Source: Candidatus Zixiibacteriota bacterium (GTDB taxonomy: Bacteria > Zixibacteria > MSB-5A5 > WJJR01). Taken from it: 49,834 bases of DNA. The position numbers and the translations under genes are program-made. The stretch covers positions 1 through 49,834 of the forward strand of contig JBFMGX010000047.1 of the NCBI GenBank assembly GCA_040752595.1. Direction: 5' to 3'. The notes under the pieces are model-generated. The model worked only from the letters and a program-made list of their open reading frames with translations, made no database searches and was not told the origin of the DNA. Of this stretch, positions 1 to 8,633 are shown piece after piece. Positions within the stretch are counted from its first letter, which is position 1; every line of letters begins with the position of its first letter.

Positions 1-46
1 CGGGCGGGCTCAATCGCAACGGTTCCAGTCGCGGTCCTCTGCGCAT
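1..46 (-). CDS. Possible 5' end of a gene running off the left edge
   Basis: An ATG on the minus strand at 46 is preceded by AGGAGG (positions 53-58) at a six-base spacing, and the frame stays open for 15 codons to the window edge. The piece is too short to show a function. Against it, bases 29-41 match a stretch of the repeat-rich right end of the window (around 49555), so this edge may be intergenic repeat rather than a gene. Confidence 0.25.
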   Translation of the reverse strand, partial: MRRGPRLEPLRLSPP

Positions 47-115
47 GCGATGCCTCCTTCAAAGAGTCTACCAGACATACGCAGACGAGAGAATAATGTT
101 TAAGAAATTAATGAC

Positions 116-1273
116 TCAGGACACTAGCTCATCATCGATAGCCGCGTAGGGCTCGGCGCAGTTGACGAGCACGGAAACGTTGTCGCCCTCCTGATTGGCG
201 ACAGCGACATCCGCATCACTATCCCCATCCATATCAGCGGCACAGACGGAAACAGGGGCATCCCCAACCGCGTAGGTCACCGCGGGCGCAAAACTCCAAC
301 CCCCATTGTTCTCCAGCACCTTGACGCTGTCGCTGTGGAAGGCGGCCACGACCAGATCAGCATCGCTGTCCCCATCCAGATCGGCGGCGACAACCGAGCG
401 GGGGCTATCTCCGGCGGCGTGGTTCCCGGCGGACGCAAAGGTCCCGTTCCCATTATTGTCGAGCATCAGAACGCTGTCGCTTCCGGCGCCGGCCACCGCC
501 AGGTCGGGATCACCATCCCCATCGAGATCAACGGCGCAGGCCGAGCGGGGCGCATCCCCCACCGCTTGATCGGTAGCGACCGCGAATGTTCCGTCCCCGT
601 TGTTCTTGGAAATCGAGATATTGTCGCTGTTGTAGTTGGTCACAGCCAGATCGGCGTCGTTGTCCGCATCGAGATCGGCGGCTACAATCGAGACGGGGCC
701 GTCCCCGCACGCGTAGCTCACCTGCGCCGCGAAGGTCCCATCCCCGTTGTTCCTGAGCGCCGAGACATTGTCCGTGCTGAAGTTTGCGGTGACCAAGTCG
801 GCATCCTTGTCACCATCCAAATCGACCGCGAGGACCTGGTAGGGACTGCCCGCAAGCGCATAAGTCTGCGGCGCCGTGAAGGTCCCATTTCCGTTGTTCT
901 TCAGCACGGAGACGTTGCTCACGCTCCAGTTGGCCACCGCCAGATCGCGATCGTTGTCACCATCCAGATCGGCGGCAACAGCCCACACCGGCCACTCCCC
1001 GCCCACAAGGCTCACCGCCGCCGCATAGGTACCGTTGCCATTGTTGCTCAAGATCGAGAGGTTGTTCTCCGACCCGGTAGTCACCACCAAGTCGACATCG
1101 TTGTCTCCATCCAGATCAGCCGCAAAGACAGAATTGGCGTGATCACCCACGGGATGGCCGATTGCAGTCGCAAAGCAGAGATCCTGTGCCTCAGCGACGG
1201 TCGATAAAACGGCACAGCATACGGCACACACGATCAGTGCCACCAGCAGACTCGGGGCCTTGCACCTTTCCAT
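116..1273 (-). CDS. Secreted VCBS/FG-GAP repeat protein, seven repeats
   Basis: The 385-residue product begins with a clear signal peptide (hydrophobic core LLVALIVCAVCCAVL, cleavage near AEA-QD). The rest is seven repeats of about 45 residues, each with an acidic loop of the form DLDGDNDxDL followed by a segment such as SVLxNNGNGTFA. This is the VCBS/FG-GAP pattern, which forms calcium-binding blades of a beta-propeller, so seven repeats suggest one complete propeller. The start at 1273 is chosen because GGAGGT lies six bases upstream and the signal peptide follows at once; the frame extends further upstream but without signal. There is no dockerin or other C-terminal tag; the protein ends with a short acidic tail. 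Its role is probably extracellular binding or adhesion; the ligand cannot be read from the sequence. Confidence 0.85.
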   Translation of the reverse strand: MERCKAPSLLVALIVCAVCCAVLSTVAEAQDLCFATAIGHPVGDHANSVFAADLDGDNDVDLVVTTGSENNLSILSNNGNGTYAAAVSLVGGEWPVWAVAADLDGDNDRDLAVANWSVSNVSVLKNNGNGTFTAPQTYALAGSPYQVLAVDLDGDKDADLVTANFSTDNVSALRNNGDGTFAAQVSYACGDGPVSIVAADLDADNDADLAVTNYNSDNISISKNNGDGTFAVATDQAVGDAPRSACAVDLDGDGDPDLAVAGAGSDSVLMLDNNGNGTFASAGNHAAGDSPRSVVAADLDGDSDADLVVAAFHSDSVKVLENNGGWSFAPAVTYAVGDAPVSVCAADMDGDSDADVAVANQEGDNVSVLVNCAEPYAAIDDELVS

Positions 1274-1322
1274 GGTCACCTCCACGGATTCGAGGTTTGT
1301 GAAAAGACGAACAGTTGGCGTC

Positions 1323-1350
1323 AAGATAGCACCCAAGCAGCCGCCGTCAA
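1323..1350 (-). promoter_or_regulatory. Candidate sigma70-type promoter of the VCBS gene
   Basis: On the minus strand TTGACG (1345-1350) and TATCTT (1323-1328) are separated by 16 bases. This would give a leader of about 43 bases before the ATG at 1273. The call rests on consensus similarity only. Confidence 0.35.
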
Positions 1351-1516
1351 CCCCATATCGCAAGCCGGAGTGACGCAGAAAAAGACCGGTCACAGACGGC
1401 CGGTTGGTCGTTTGACTCATCCCGCAGCCAAATCGGCAAATCCGACCCCATTTCGGGGGTGATTGTCGCGCCTGCCGGTAGGATAGAGGGGTGCTCTGCC
1501 CCTCCGTGGCAGTGAG

Positions 1517-2845
1517 GTGAGTGTGGCAGCAGAACCAAAGTGGTGGCAACGCTGGTTGATCCGAGGCGGAGAGACACCAGCGCGAGATCCGGGCGCCGTG
1601 AAATCTCTCGGTCCCTTCTCCCGTGCGGCCGGATGGGGAACCAAGCCCCGATCGCACGGCCCCCAAGCGGGGAATGGCGATTGGACGTTCGTGGCCGACG
1701 CTCTGGCCGAGCGCACGTTCGCGATCCGTCTGCACCGATTCCTCCGGGACCGGATTCCTGTCTTGAAGGCCGCCGTTTGGACCTGGACGCGACTGGCGGC
1801 ATCACCACACCGTTTTGAGGTCACTGACAGCTCTGGTGAAGAAGAGAGCCGTCGGGCACTGGAGGTCTTGGCGGCACTGGATCGGCGTATCCATCCTGAT
1901 CGGCTCATCCGCTTTGGCGGATTCGACGCTCTGCTCGTTCAGTATTTCGACGCCCTCTTTACCGATGGTGCTGTGGCCGGGGAATTGACGCTGTTGCCCT
2001 CTCGACGCGGCCTCGATGTCTTCCATTTCGTCGACGTGGCGACGCTCGAATTCGAAACCGACGCCCATGGGCAATGGCAGATGTGGCAGCAGACTGGCCG
2101 GAACCGGATTCCGCTCGACTCTGACGCGATCTTCTATCAACCGCTCGATGCCGAGGCCGGACGACCACACGGGAAATCGCTGTTGGCCGCCGTCGGCTTC
2201 GTCGCCCGCGTCGAGCAGGAGTTGATCCGTGACATGCAGAAAGCCATGCACAACGCCGGGTACCACCGGCTGCACGTCCGGATCACGCCGCCGACACAAG
2301 GGACGGCAGAAGCCGACGTCGACTACGCCGCCCGGGCCAACGCCTATTTCGACAGCACCGTGCGGGCGCTGCGCGATTTCGACGTCGACGACAACCCCAT
2401 CACCTGGAATGACGTGGAGATCACGCATGTCGGTCCCGGCGCGCAGGTGACCGCCTCGCGCAACTGGTATCTCAATCATCGCTCGATGATTGAAGACGTC
2501 GTCGCCGGTTGCCACCTGGCCCCGTTCATGCTCGGCTACTCCTACGGCACGACGCAGACCTGGGCGCGATTCAAGTACGAGATGGTCGGGCGACAGATCG
2601 TCACCCTGCAGCGGGCCGCGTCTCGCTTCTGTGAGTGGATCGCCGCAATCGAACTGGCGCTGGCCGGAGTTGAAGCCAAGGTCCGCCATGTCTTCGACAA
2701 CCGTCTGGAATTCGACCGCCGGGAACGGTATGAGACCGAGCGCGCCCACACCGATCTCGTCCTCCGTCAACTCGAAGCCGGTGTCCTGACGATGGAACAG
2801 GCGCGGCAGCGGCTGCAGACCGAGACGGCCGGTGGTTCGCGCTGA
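1517..2845 (+). CDS. Phage-type portal protein
   Basis: This 442-residue protein resembles portal proteins (DUF935/SPP1-like). The similarity lies in the mixed alpha/beta N-terminal half, the central segment about a helical stem (YLNHRSMIEDVVAGCHLAPFM) and the position directly before a large terminase gene. Portals form a dodecameric ring at the capsid vertex through which DNA is pumped. The start is a GTG at 1517 without a strong ribosome-binding site; a second GTG at 1523 is possible. The 3' end overlaps the terminase gene by 14 bases, which indicates co-transcription and probably coupled translation. Length is normal for the family and the frame is intact. No capsid, scaffold, protease or tail gene follows. 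The order portal-then-terminase is the reverse of most phages. Identification depends on general fold features plus the neighbour, so it is less sure than the terminase call. Confidence 0.65.
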   Translation: MSVAAEPKWWQRWLIRGGETPARDPGAVKSLGPFSRAAGWGTKPRSHGPQAGNGDWTFVADALAERTFAIRLHRFLRDRIPVLKAAVWTWTRLAASPHRFEVTDSSGEEESRRALEVLAALDRRIHPDRLIRFGGFDALLVQYFDALFTDGAVAGELTLLPSRRGLDVFHFVDVATLEFETDAHGQWQMWQQTGRNRIPLDSDAIFYQPLDAEAGRPHGKSLLAAVGFVARVEQELIRDMQKAMHNAGYHRLHVRITPPTQGTAEADVDYAARANAYFDSTVRALRDFDVDDNPITWNDVEITHVGPGAQVTASRNWYLNHRSMIEDVVAGCHLAPFMLGYSYGTTQTWARFKYEMVGRQIVTLQRAASRFCEWIAAIELALAGVEAKVRHVFDNRLEFDRRERYETERAHTDLVLRQLEAGVLTMEQARQRLQTETAGGSR

Positions 2846-4196
2846 TCGGCGGACACCGGGCCTCGTGATCCGTGGCTCTTGGCGCCGTGCGCTCATCGAT
2901 CCCGTCTACTTCGCCGGGCAATTCCTCGCGATTGACCCGCATCCGGGGCAGGTCCGGTGGCTCCGTCACTCGACCTGCCCGGAGAATCTCCTGCACTGCG
3001 GCAATCGCTGGGGCAAGTCCCTCGTGCAGGCCGTCAAGATCGCCCACCGTCTCCTCTTCCAGATCCGCAATCCCCGCCATGATCGCGCCGGGCGCTATGT
3101 CTGCGCCAATGTCTCGATCACGCTCGATCAGGCCCGCATCATCTTCAATGAGACTCTCCGGCTCGTGCGTCGACTCCCCTGTGCCGACCACCTGATCGCC
3201 GATGTCCTGGCGACACCCTTCCCGATGTTGCGGCTCACGAATGGGTCGATATTGTGGGCCCGTTCCACGCAACGGCGCGGCGAGTACCTGTTGGGCCACG
3301 ACTTCGATTTCATCAGCTTCGATGAGGCCGCCTTTGAACCCAGCGCCGACTACGTCGTGGAGGAGGTGCTGGCGATGCGTGTCGTCGACCGCGCCGGACA
3401 GATCGACTATGTCTCGACGCCGCGCGGCAAGAACTGGTTCTATCGCAAGGCTAAACAGATTCGTGCGCGCGGCCGTCGGGGATATGTCCAGCGTGGCGAT
3501 TCCCGCGAGAACCCGCATCTGCCTGTTGACTATCTGGAAAGCACGATCGCCCGGCTGTCACCCCAGCGTCGAGCGCAGAACATCGAGGGACGCTTTGTCG
3601 ATCTCGGCAATGAGGTCCTGCGTGAAGAGGACATCCAGAAGGCACTGTCACTCGCCACGGGGTTGAACCCACCCGAGCCGGGGCGCAGATATGTTCACGG
3701 CTGGGATCTGGCGCGCAAGCGCTCCTGGACTGTCGGCGTGACCCTCGATGTCACGGCGCGCCCGGCGCAGATGGTCGCCTTCACCCGCTTCCAGCATCGG
3801 AATTGGCCCGATGTCTTCACCGCCATCCGGCAACGGCAACGCGCGTATGGCGGTCGTGTCCTGATCGACGCCACCGGCCTGGGCGATGTCGTCCTTTCCG
3901 AATTGGCGGACATCAAAGCCGAGGGATACAACTTCGGCGAACGGGGCGGACGCGCCAAAAGCGAGCTAATCGCCGCCCTCGAACAGGCCTTCGCTTCAGG
4001 TGCCGTGGCAATCCCCAACGTCGAGATGACGACCGCCGACGGCGAGTACTGGTCGTTGGCGAACGAGCTGCGCGAGTTCAGTTGGGAGGACAATACGCAC
4101 TGCGATGCGGTGTTTGCATTGGCATTGGCCCTTTGGCTGGCACGGACACCATCTGTGGCCGATACCCGTCCCGCATTCCGTCTACAGGGGTGGTGA
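2832..4196 (+). CDS. Phage terminase large subunit (ATPase and nuclease)
   Basis: The 454-residue protein has both terminase domains. The ATPase has Walker A GNRWGKS (residues 57-63) and Walker B FISFDE (160-165, with D164 and E165). The RNase H-like nuclease carries a plausible metal-binding aspartate triad: D292 in HGWDLA, D346 in LIDATGLGD and D425 in HCDAVFAL. Large terminases cut concatemeric DNA and drive it through the portal into the capsid. All catalytic residues are present, so the gene is not visibly decayed. The GTG start overlaps the portal gene by 14 bases. It ends in an intergenic region with two palindromes, convergent with the subtilase gene. The absence of further head genes suggests a remnant, a split phage-like locus or a retained packaging module. 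Confidence 0.9.
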   Translation: MVRADRRTPGLVIRGSWRRALIDPVYFAGQFLAIDPHPGQVRWLRHSTCPENLLHCGNRWGKSLVQAVKIAHRLLFQIRNPRHDRAGRYVCANVSITLDQARIIFNETLRLVRRLPCADHLIADVLATPFPMLRLTNGSILWARSTQRRGEYLLGHDFDFISFDEAAFEPSADYVVEEVLAMRVVDRAGQIDYVSTPRGKNWFYRKAKQIRARGRRGYVQRGDSRENPHLPVDYLESTIARLSPQRRAQNIEGRFVDLGNEVLREEDIQKALSLATGLNPPEPGRRYVHGWDLARKRSWTVGVTLDVTARPAQMVAFTRFQHRNWPDVFTAIRQRQRAYGGRVLIDATGLGDVVLSELADIKAEGYNFGERGGRAKSELIAALEQAFASGAVAIPNVEMTTADGEYWSLANELREFSWEDNTHCDAVFALALALWLARTPSVADTRPAFRLQGW

Positions 4197-4282
4197 GTCT
4201 GTAGTGCGGCCTTCGGTCGCCGATATTACGGCATGTGTAGGGTCGGATATCAGACCCGCCCATTGATCGCATGAACGAAGAA

Positions 4283-4343
4283 GGGCAGGTCTAAGACCTG
4301 CCCCTACAAGACATTCTTGGTGCCACGGGTCTTCAGACCCGTG
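4283..4343. repeat. Two intergenic palindromes between convergent genes
   Basis: Palindrome one (4283-4303) pairs GGGCAGGTCT with AGACCTGCCC around a single base. Palindrome two (4324-4343) pairs CACGGGTCT with AGACCCGTG around two bases. They lie between the 3' ends of the terminase and subtilase genes and could serve as bidirectional terminators, although neither has a T-tract. They belong to the same style of short intergenic palindromes seen across the window. Confidence 0.6.
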
Positions 4344-4352
4344 CCGGCCCGC

Positions 4353-6395
4353 TCATGGGCAGCGGTGCGCGCACGGTAGGCAGAACGTCGTCGCCGGATC
4401 GCCGCCGCGAAATGCCACGTCAACCATCTTCACGACGTCGGTGAGACCGACGACACAATCACAATCGACGTCGCAGCGGCTGACATGCGGGCAACCGCTG
4501 TCAGACAGGGGGGATGCACCCCGGAACGCCTCATTGACAACCAGCGCCACATCCTGAATCGACGCCACACCGTCGCACTCGGGGTCGGCATGGCAGGGGC
4601 AGTCGACGACTTGTGTGGTTGCCCCGCTCGGACCGGCCGCGCTGGTGCCGCACGCGTCCTTGGCCTTGACAAAGTAGTCAAACGTCCCGGTGGGGTGACT
4701 GATGGTCAGTTGTGTATCGACGACAGCGGCGACCAGGGTATCGTTCTCAAAGAGCTCGTATTGCGTCGCCCCAGTCACAGGGCTCCAACTGATTGTGTAA
4801 ATGGAATCGGGGCAGGGCTGGTTCATGGACGTAACCGGCGCTCCCGGAGCCGCCGGCGGCTGACAGAAGGTGTAGTTGATCGCCGCCATGACATTGATGA
4901 TCCCCCAGCCATAGGCGTTGTTCGGGGTGGCGGCTTGCGAGGCCGTCATCATCAGCGCCTCGCGCACCTGCATCGGTGTCCAATCCGGATGTGCCGACAG
5001 CACGACGGCCGCGCCGCCGCCGACCAACGGGCACGAGAGTGACGTTCCACCCACCGAGCCGTAGCTGGTCGTCGTCGTGGGAGTGGCACAGTAAGTGGCG
5101 ACCCCGCGCGCGCACACTTCGGGTTTGATTCGACCATCGTACGTCGGCCCCCACTGTGAGAAGCTGGCGATCGTCCCGACCGAGTTGACCGCACCCACGG
5201 TGAGAATCGAATCGGCGTCGGCCGGGGCGCCCATCGTCTCCGGATTGCTGCCGCTGTTTCCCGCCGAGTTGCAAACGACAATTCCCAATGCCGCCGCCGA
5301 ATCGGCCGCGACCGTGGTCACGCAGAAATCGCCGTTCATGTCGGAGTAGACGTACCCGGTCAGGTCATCCCAGGTCTTGTAACTCAGTGACGAGGAGATG
5401 ACACCGGCACCGATCGAATCGGCCCATTCCATCCCCGCCACCCAATTGTCCTCCTCGATCGGCGTCTCGGAGCGGATGTCCTCGGTCTTGGCCAGAATGA
5501 ACTGAGACATGAATGCCGGGCCATACAAGTTGCCGTCCGATGCACCGCCGAGCGTCGACCACGTGTACGTCCCATGAGAATGCTGCCCCGGTTGATCCGC
5601 GGGTTCATCTTGCGTGTTGCCGTCGTGGAAGATGAAGTCGTACTCTGCCAGCACCCGCGCCTCGGCATAGGCCTGCGCGAACGCGACATGGTCCTTGCGA
5701 TACCCCGTGTCCATCATGCAGACCAGCACGCCCTGACCGCGATATCCCGCCACGTGTGCAGCGGGAACGTTGATCTGGTCGAGTTGCGCCTGCGAGGGGC
5801 CGTAGTTCAGCCCCGGACCACCAGGACCCTGCACACCGGCAGGACCGGCTGTCCCCGGTGATTCCTTCTCCAGGCCCTCGGGATCACGGCGAAATCCCAT
5901 CACAGGCCGAATCTCGCGGACGAACGGCAGTGCCTGCAGATCTTGCAGCCGGTCCACCGCGATCTCAAACGATGCACCATTCAGCCACCGCGACCGCTGG
6001 CGCAACGTGGCGCCGAGGTCCAGCACACGGTCGATGTAGACCTGGCGCACGGGGATGTCAACAAACTCGACGCGGTCACGCCCGACTTTGGCCCGCCGGG
6101 ACGTCGCGCGCGATGTCAAGGCGCCGCGCGATGCCGTCGCAGCGGCGGCGAATCCGCGCTGATCGTAGAATCCCCTGTCGGTGAACAGGACCCAGACCTT
6201 GACACTGCCTTCACGGGTGGTTTGAGCGATCACCGAAGCGGCCCAGGGCGAGATTACGGGGTTGTTCCTCGGTCGGACAAAGGCGCGGTCGACCGAGGCG
6301 GCGTGCCCCAGAACACCGAACGCCAAAATCCCACACGTCAGGAATACCCAGCCCCATGGGACAACGGACCTATGTGCGTCGTTTCGCGACATCAT
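4353..6395 (-). CDS. Secreted subtilisin-like (S8) protease with C-terminal dockerin-like module
   Basis: The 680-residue product has a signal peptide (WVFLTCGILAFGVLG), a propeptide-like region and an S8 catalytic domain. The triad is D229 in MMDTGY, H274 in HSHGT and S452 in GGTSLSCP, with the oxyanion asparagine N380 in NSAGNS. A fibronectin-III-like segment follows (about 510-600). The last 75 residues are a double dockerin-like repeat with the pattern CHADPxCDGV...AFRG...DVDCD...AFRG and a final CLPC. The same tail ends three other proteins in this window. The start at 6395 is chosen because GGAAAGG lies just upstream and the signal peptide follows; the frame runs eight codons further upstream. 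All catalytic residues are present, so this is probably an active extracellular protease anchored or sorted through the tail. Confidence 0.9.
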   Translation of the reverse strand: MMSRNDAHRSVVPWGWVFLTCGILAFGVLGHAASVDRAFVRPRNNPVISPWAASVIAQTTREGSVKVWVLFTDRGFYDQRGFAAAATASRGALTSRATSRRAKVGRDRVEFVDIPVRQVYIDRVLDLGATLRQRSRWLNGASFEIAVDRLQDLQALPFVREIRPVMGFRRDPEGLEKESPGTAGPAGVQGPGGPGLNYGPSQAQLDQINVPAAHVAGYRGQGVLVCMMDTGYRKDHVAFAQAYAEARVLAEYDFIFHDGNTQDEPADQPGQHSHGTYTWSTLGGASDGNLYGPAFMSQFILAKTEDIRSETPIEEDNWVAGMEWADSIGAGVISSSLSYKTWDDLTGYVYSDMNGDFCVTTVAADSAAALGIVVCNSAGNSGSNPETMGAPADADSILTVGAVNSVGTIASFSQWGPTYDGRIKPEVCARGVATYCATPTTTTSYGSVGGTSLSCPLVGGGAAVVLSAHPDWTPMQVREALMMTASQAATPNNAYGWGIINVMAAINYTFCQPPAAPGAPVTSMNQPCPDSIYTISWSPVTGATQYELFENDTLVAAVVDTQLTISHPTGTFDYFVKAKDACGTSAAGPSGATTQVVDCPCHADPECDGVASIQDVALVVNEAFRGASPLSDSGCPHVSRCDVDCDCVVGLTDVVKMVDVAFRGGDPATTFCLPCAHRCP

Positions 6396-6662
6396 GACTC
6401 GCCTTTCCGGATCCGTCACACGGACACTGCATCTTCGACCCGCCGAACGATGCGAGGCCGATCAATGCGACAGTGCCGTGCCTTGTTATGTTTCGGCAGG
6501 ACCGTAGACACGCCTAACCAGACAAGACACACTCTCAGCAGGAGATCACAGGAGGCCACGCCCTCGGCGGCACTCGTGGGGGCTCCCACGGCAAGATACC
6601 GCAAACCGTCCGGATGTCAATCCCCGCTTACAGAGTGACACGCGGGCCATGCCGCGCCTGTC

Positions 6663-6899
6663 TCACCGGTTGTTCTCCTCTTGGTCGCGTCCCTGGACCC
6701 GTTGGACCCACCAGTCGGTTCCGCGTTGCTGTGCCTGATCCAGGCCCTCCAGGATCGGCAGGGCGATCCACATGAGGGTCCGACAGACGTCGGCCAGCGG
6801 ACGGTCGAGCGACTCCGACAACGCGCTCAGACGCGCCCGCAGCTCGGTCGAGACGAATATCTTCACCGCATGCTGCCCGCGTTTCGGTACTCCGTTCAC
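6663..6899 (-). CDS. Small ribbon-helix-helix-like DNA-binding protein
   Basis: The 78-residue product contains VKIFVSTELRARLSALSES followed by DRPLADVCRTLMWIAL. This beta-strand/helix/helix pattern resembles CopG/Arc-type ribbon-helix-helix repressors. The start is a GTG at 6899 with AGGAGG seven bases upstream. It overlaps the stop codon of the upstream sigma-like gene in the sequence GTGA, so the two are translationally coupled. It may regulate its own two-gene operon or act in a phage-like module together with the terminase and portal genes 2.5 kb away. The family call is from a short motif only. Confidence 0.6.
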   Translation of the reverse strand: MNGVPKRGQHAVKIFVSTELRARLSALSESLDRPLADVCRTLMWIALPILEGLDQAQQRGTDWWVQRVQGRDQEENNR

Positions 6900-7495
6900 C
6901 ACGGGACCTCCTCTGAGTTTATGGCACGAATCGAGTCCAAGCCGGTGCCACTCACTCCCTCTACCGCGTAGGCGCGATGACGCTTCTGATGACCGATCAC
7001 CACTTGGATCGTTGTCGGCGTCCAACCGACCGCCCGTTCGAGACGACGTGCCAGCTCACCCCACGTGATCTCGGGTGTCTTCTCATCAAGCAGATCTTCA
7101 GCGGTTCCTCGCCAAGCCGCGTGGCAGATGGGGCAATCGGGGAGAATCACCGCTCGGATTCCAAACGTCGCCACGACGAAGTCGGCGAGCGCCGTGCGCA
7201 GGCGACCGAGTCCACGACGGTACAACACCTGGATCCTCGTTTTGGGCAAACCGATCTCATCCGCCAGTTGCGACAGGGAATGACCATCGAAGTAATGTCC
7301 CTCGATAATACGCCGCTCCAGGATCGGCAACTTGGCCACGGCGTTGCGCACGTGCTCCTGAATGAGCCTCACCCGATGACGCCGTTGGCCATCATCACGC
7401 CCGGGTGCCCGAAACCAAGCCCTCCATTCCCCGGTCCAGCCGTCGGCCGGTCGCCATCCCAGTGGAGTCTTGTCCCACACGTCAAATGTCTGCAT
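6896..7495 (-). CDS. Sigma70 region-4-like HTH protein, RinA/ArpU-style
   Basis: The 199-residue product has one recognisable part at about residues 52-105: LPILERRIIEGHYFDGHSL, then QLADEIGLPKTRIQVLYRR and GLGRLRTAL. This matches sigma70 region 4 (helix-turn-helix contacting the -35 box). No region 2 is present, so it is not a complete sigma factor. The C-terminal half has a CPIC pair (possible metal site) and an unassigned helical part. Phage late-gene activators of the RinA/ArpU type have this region-4-only design and often lie near terminase genes; some terminase small subunits also use an HTH. AGGAGG lies 11 bases before the ATG. The stop overlaps the start of the ribbon-helix-helix gene. 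Confidence 0.6.
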   Translation of the reverse strand: MQTFDVWDKTPLGWRPADGWTGEWRAWFRAPGRDDGQRRHRVRLIQEHVRNAVAKLPILERRIIEGHYFDGHSLSQLADEIGLPKTRIQVLYRRGLGRLRTALADFVVATFGIRAVILPDCPICHAAWRGTAEDLLDEKTPEITWGELARRLERAVGWTPTTIQVVIGHQKRHRAYAVEGVSGTGLDSIRAINSEEVPW

Positions 7496-7624
7496 CGCGC
7501 CCGTTGCCTCCTCGCGATCATGATTCGGCGCCGAACGGCGATGATGTGATCAAATGACAATCGACATCCGCCGGCGGAGGCCGACAGCGATCAGATGATG
7601 GTCATTCGCGGCTCACGCAGACGA

Positions 7625-7653
7625 TTGTCCGGCGGGAATCGGCATGCTATACT
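7625..7653 (+). promoter_or_regulatory. Promoter of the dehydrogenase gene, implying a leaderless mRNA
   Basis: TTGTCC (7625-7630) and TATACT (7648-7653) are separated by exactly 17 bases. The ATG at 7661 starts eight bases after the -10 box, where transcription itself would begin, and no ribosome-binding site precedes it. The transcript is therefore predicted to be leaderless. Confidence 0.5.
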
Positions 7654-7660
7654 CTCCGCC

Positions 7661-8428
7661 ATGAGAGCGGGTACCGCACGCAAACGGAGTGAGGGTCAGA
7701 GCGCCGGGCGACGCAGCGCCCTGGTCACGGGCGGGGCGCGGGGAATCGGCCGCGCCATCGCCATCGCCCTGGCGGAGGACGGCTACAACGTCGGCATCGT
7801 CACACGCAAGAGCGAGACGGCGGCGCGACAAGTCGTCGCCGCCTGTGAGAACCTGGGCGTCTCGGCTCAGTACTGGCTCGCCGATTTGACCGACGCGGAC
7901 GTCACCGAGAAGGTCGCGGTTCGATTTGTCCGTCAGTTCCGGCGTTGGGACGTTCTCATCAACAATGTCGGAGACTACTGGTGGGGTCCGTTGCTTCAGA
8001 TGAAGACCGACACGCTGCGGACGCTTTTGCAGTCGAACTTCTCCGTGGCGGCGCGACTGTCGCTCATCGCCGTCAAGACGATGCGCAAGCAGAGTGGGGG
8101 GCGCATCGTCAATCTCGGATATGTGTTTGCTGATCGTTTGCAGGGACATCCCAATGTGGCGGCCTACCAGGCGGCGAAGACCGCGCTTCTGTCTTTCTCC
8201 TCATCACTGGCCAAGGTCGCGATGGCCGATGGCGTCACGATCAATACCGTGTCGCCCGGCATTCACCACAACACCGTCCAGCGTCCCGCTGAGCCAGACA
8301 AGGTCATCCCCGCCGGCCGGCTCGGGGCCGACGAGGACATCATCGGTGCCGTCCGGTATTTCCTGTCACTGCAGGCGGCGTACGTGACCGGCTCGCACCT
8401 CAAGGTCTCCGGCGGGTATGGGGTGTGA
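7661..8428 (+). CDS. Short-chain dehydrogenase/reductase with atypical active site
   Basis: This 255-residue protein has the classical SDR nucleotide-binding motif TGGARGIG (residues 23-30), the NNVG motif (101-104) and the catalytic pair Y169/K173 in YQAAK. The usual catalytic serine 13 residues before the tyrosine is replaced by phenylalanine (F156, in NLGYVFADR). Some SDRs such as pteridine reductases also lack this serine, so the protein may still be a reductase with an altered mechanism. The C-terminal VTGSHLKVSGGYG fits a FabG-like cofactor and substrate region. The ATG at 7661 is the last start before the dinucleotide fold and sits at the predicted transcription start. The substrate is unknown. 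It is followed by three palindromic repeats, then a crotonase gene. Confidence 0.85.
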   Translation: MRAGTARKRSEGQSAGRRSALVTGGARGIGRAIAIALAEDGYNVGIVTRKSETAARQVVAACENLGVSAQYWLADLTDADVTEKVAVRFVRQFRRWDVLINNVGDYWWGPLLQMKTDTLRTLLQSNFSVAARLSLIAVKTMRKQSGGRIVNLGYVFADRLQGHPNVAAYQAAKTALLSFSSSLAKVAMADGVTINTVSPGIHHNTVQRPAEPDKVIPAGRLGADEDIIGAVRYFLSLQAAYVTGSHLKVSGGYGV

Positions 8429-8452
8429 CGTTCATGTGCGCTTGCAGCGACC

Positions 8453-8597
8453 ACAAGGGGCTAAAGCCCCTTGTCCTCCCGGTCATCCGAATTCGCGGAC
8501 AGGGGACTTTCAGCCCCCTGCGGAGGGCACGGCGCGCCATGCTCCGACCAAACCTGCCAGATAGTCTCCATCGAGGACAAGGGGCTTCAGCCCCTTA
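8453..8597. repeat. Three copies of the AAGGGGCTTNAGCCCCTT palindrome family
   Basis: The intergenic gap holds three related palindromes: 8453-8474 (ACAAGGGGCTAAAGCCCCTT plus GT), 8500-8520 (CAGGGGACTTTCAGCCCCCT plus G) and 8577-8597. Further copies occur at 11024-11044, 32691-32713 and 43099-43121. The family is confined to intergenic DNA here and resembles REP-type elements. It may stabilise or end transcripts. Confidence 0.75.
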
Positions 8598-8633
8598 CAT
8601 CACAGACACAGGGTATGAATCATCACACGTCAC

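Noticed and set aside
335-1207. Long open frame on the plus strand opposite the VCBS gene
   Set aside because: It mirrors the DNA repeats of the minus-strand gene, has no signal peptide or recognisable domain, and lacks a ribosome-binding site.
1802-2896. 364-codon minus-strand frame over the portal gene
   Set aside because: It is antisense to the portal and terminase frames and shows no domain or start signal.
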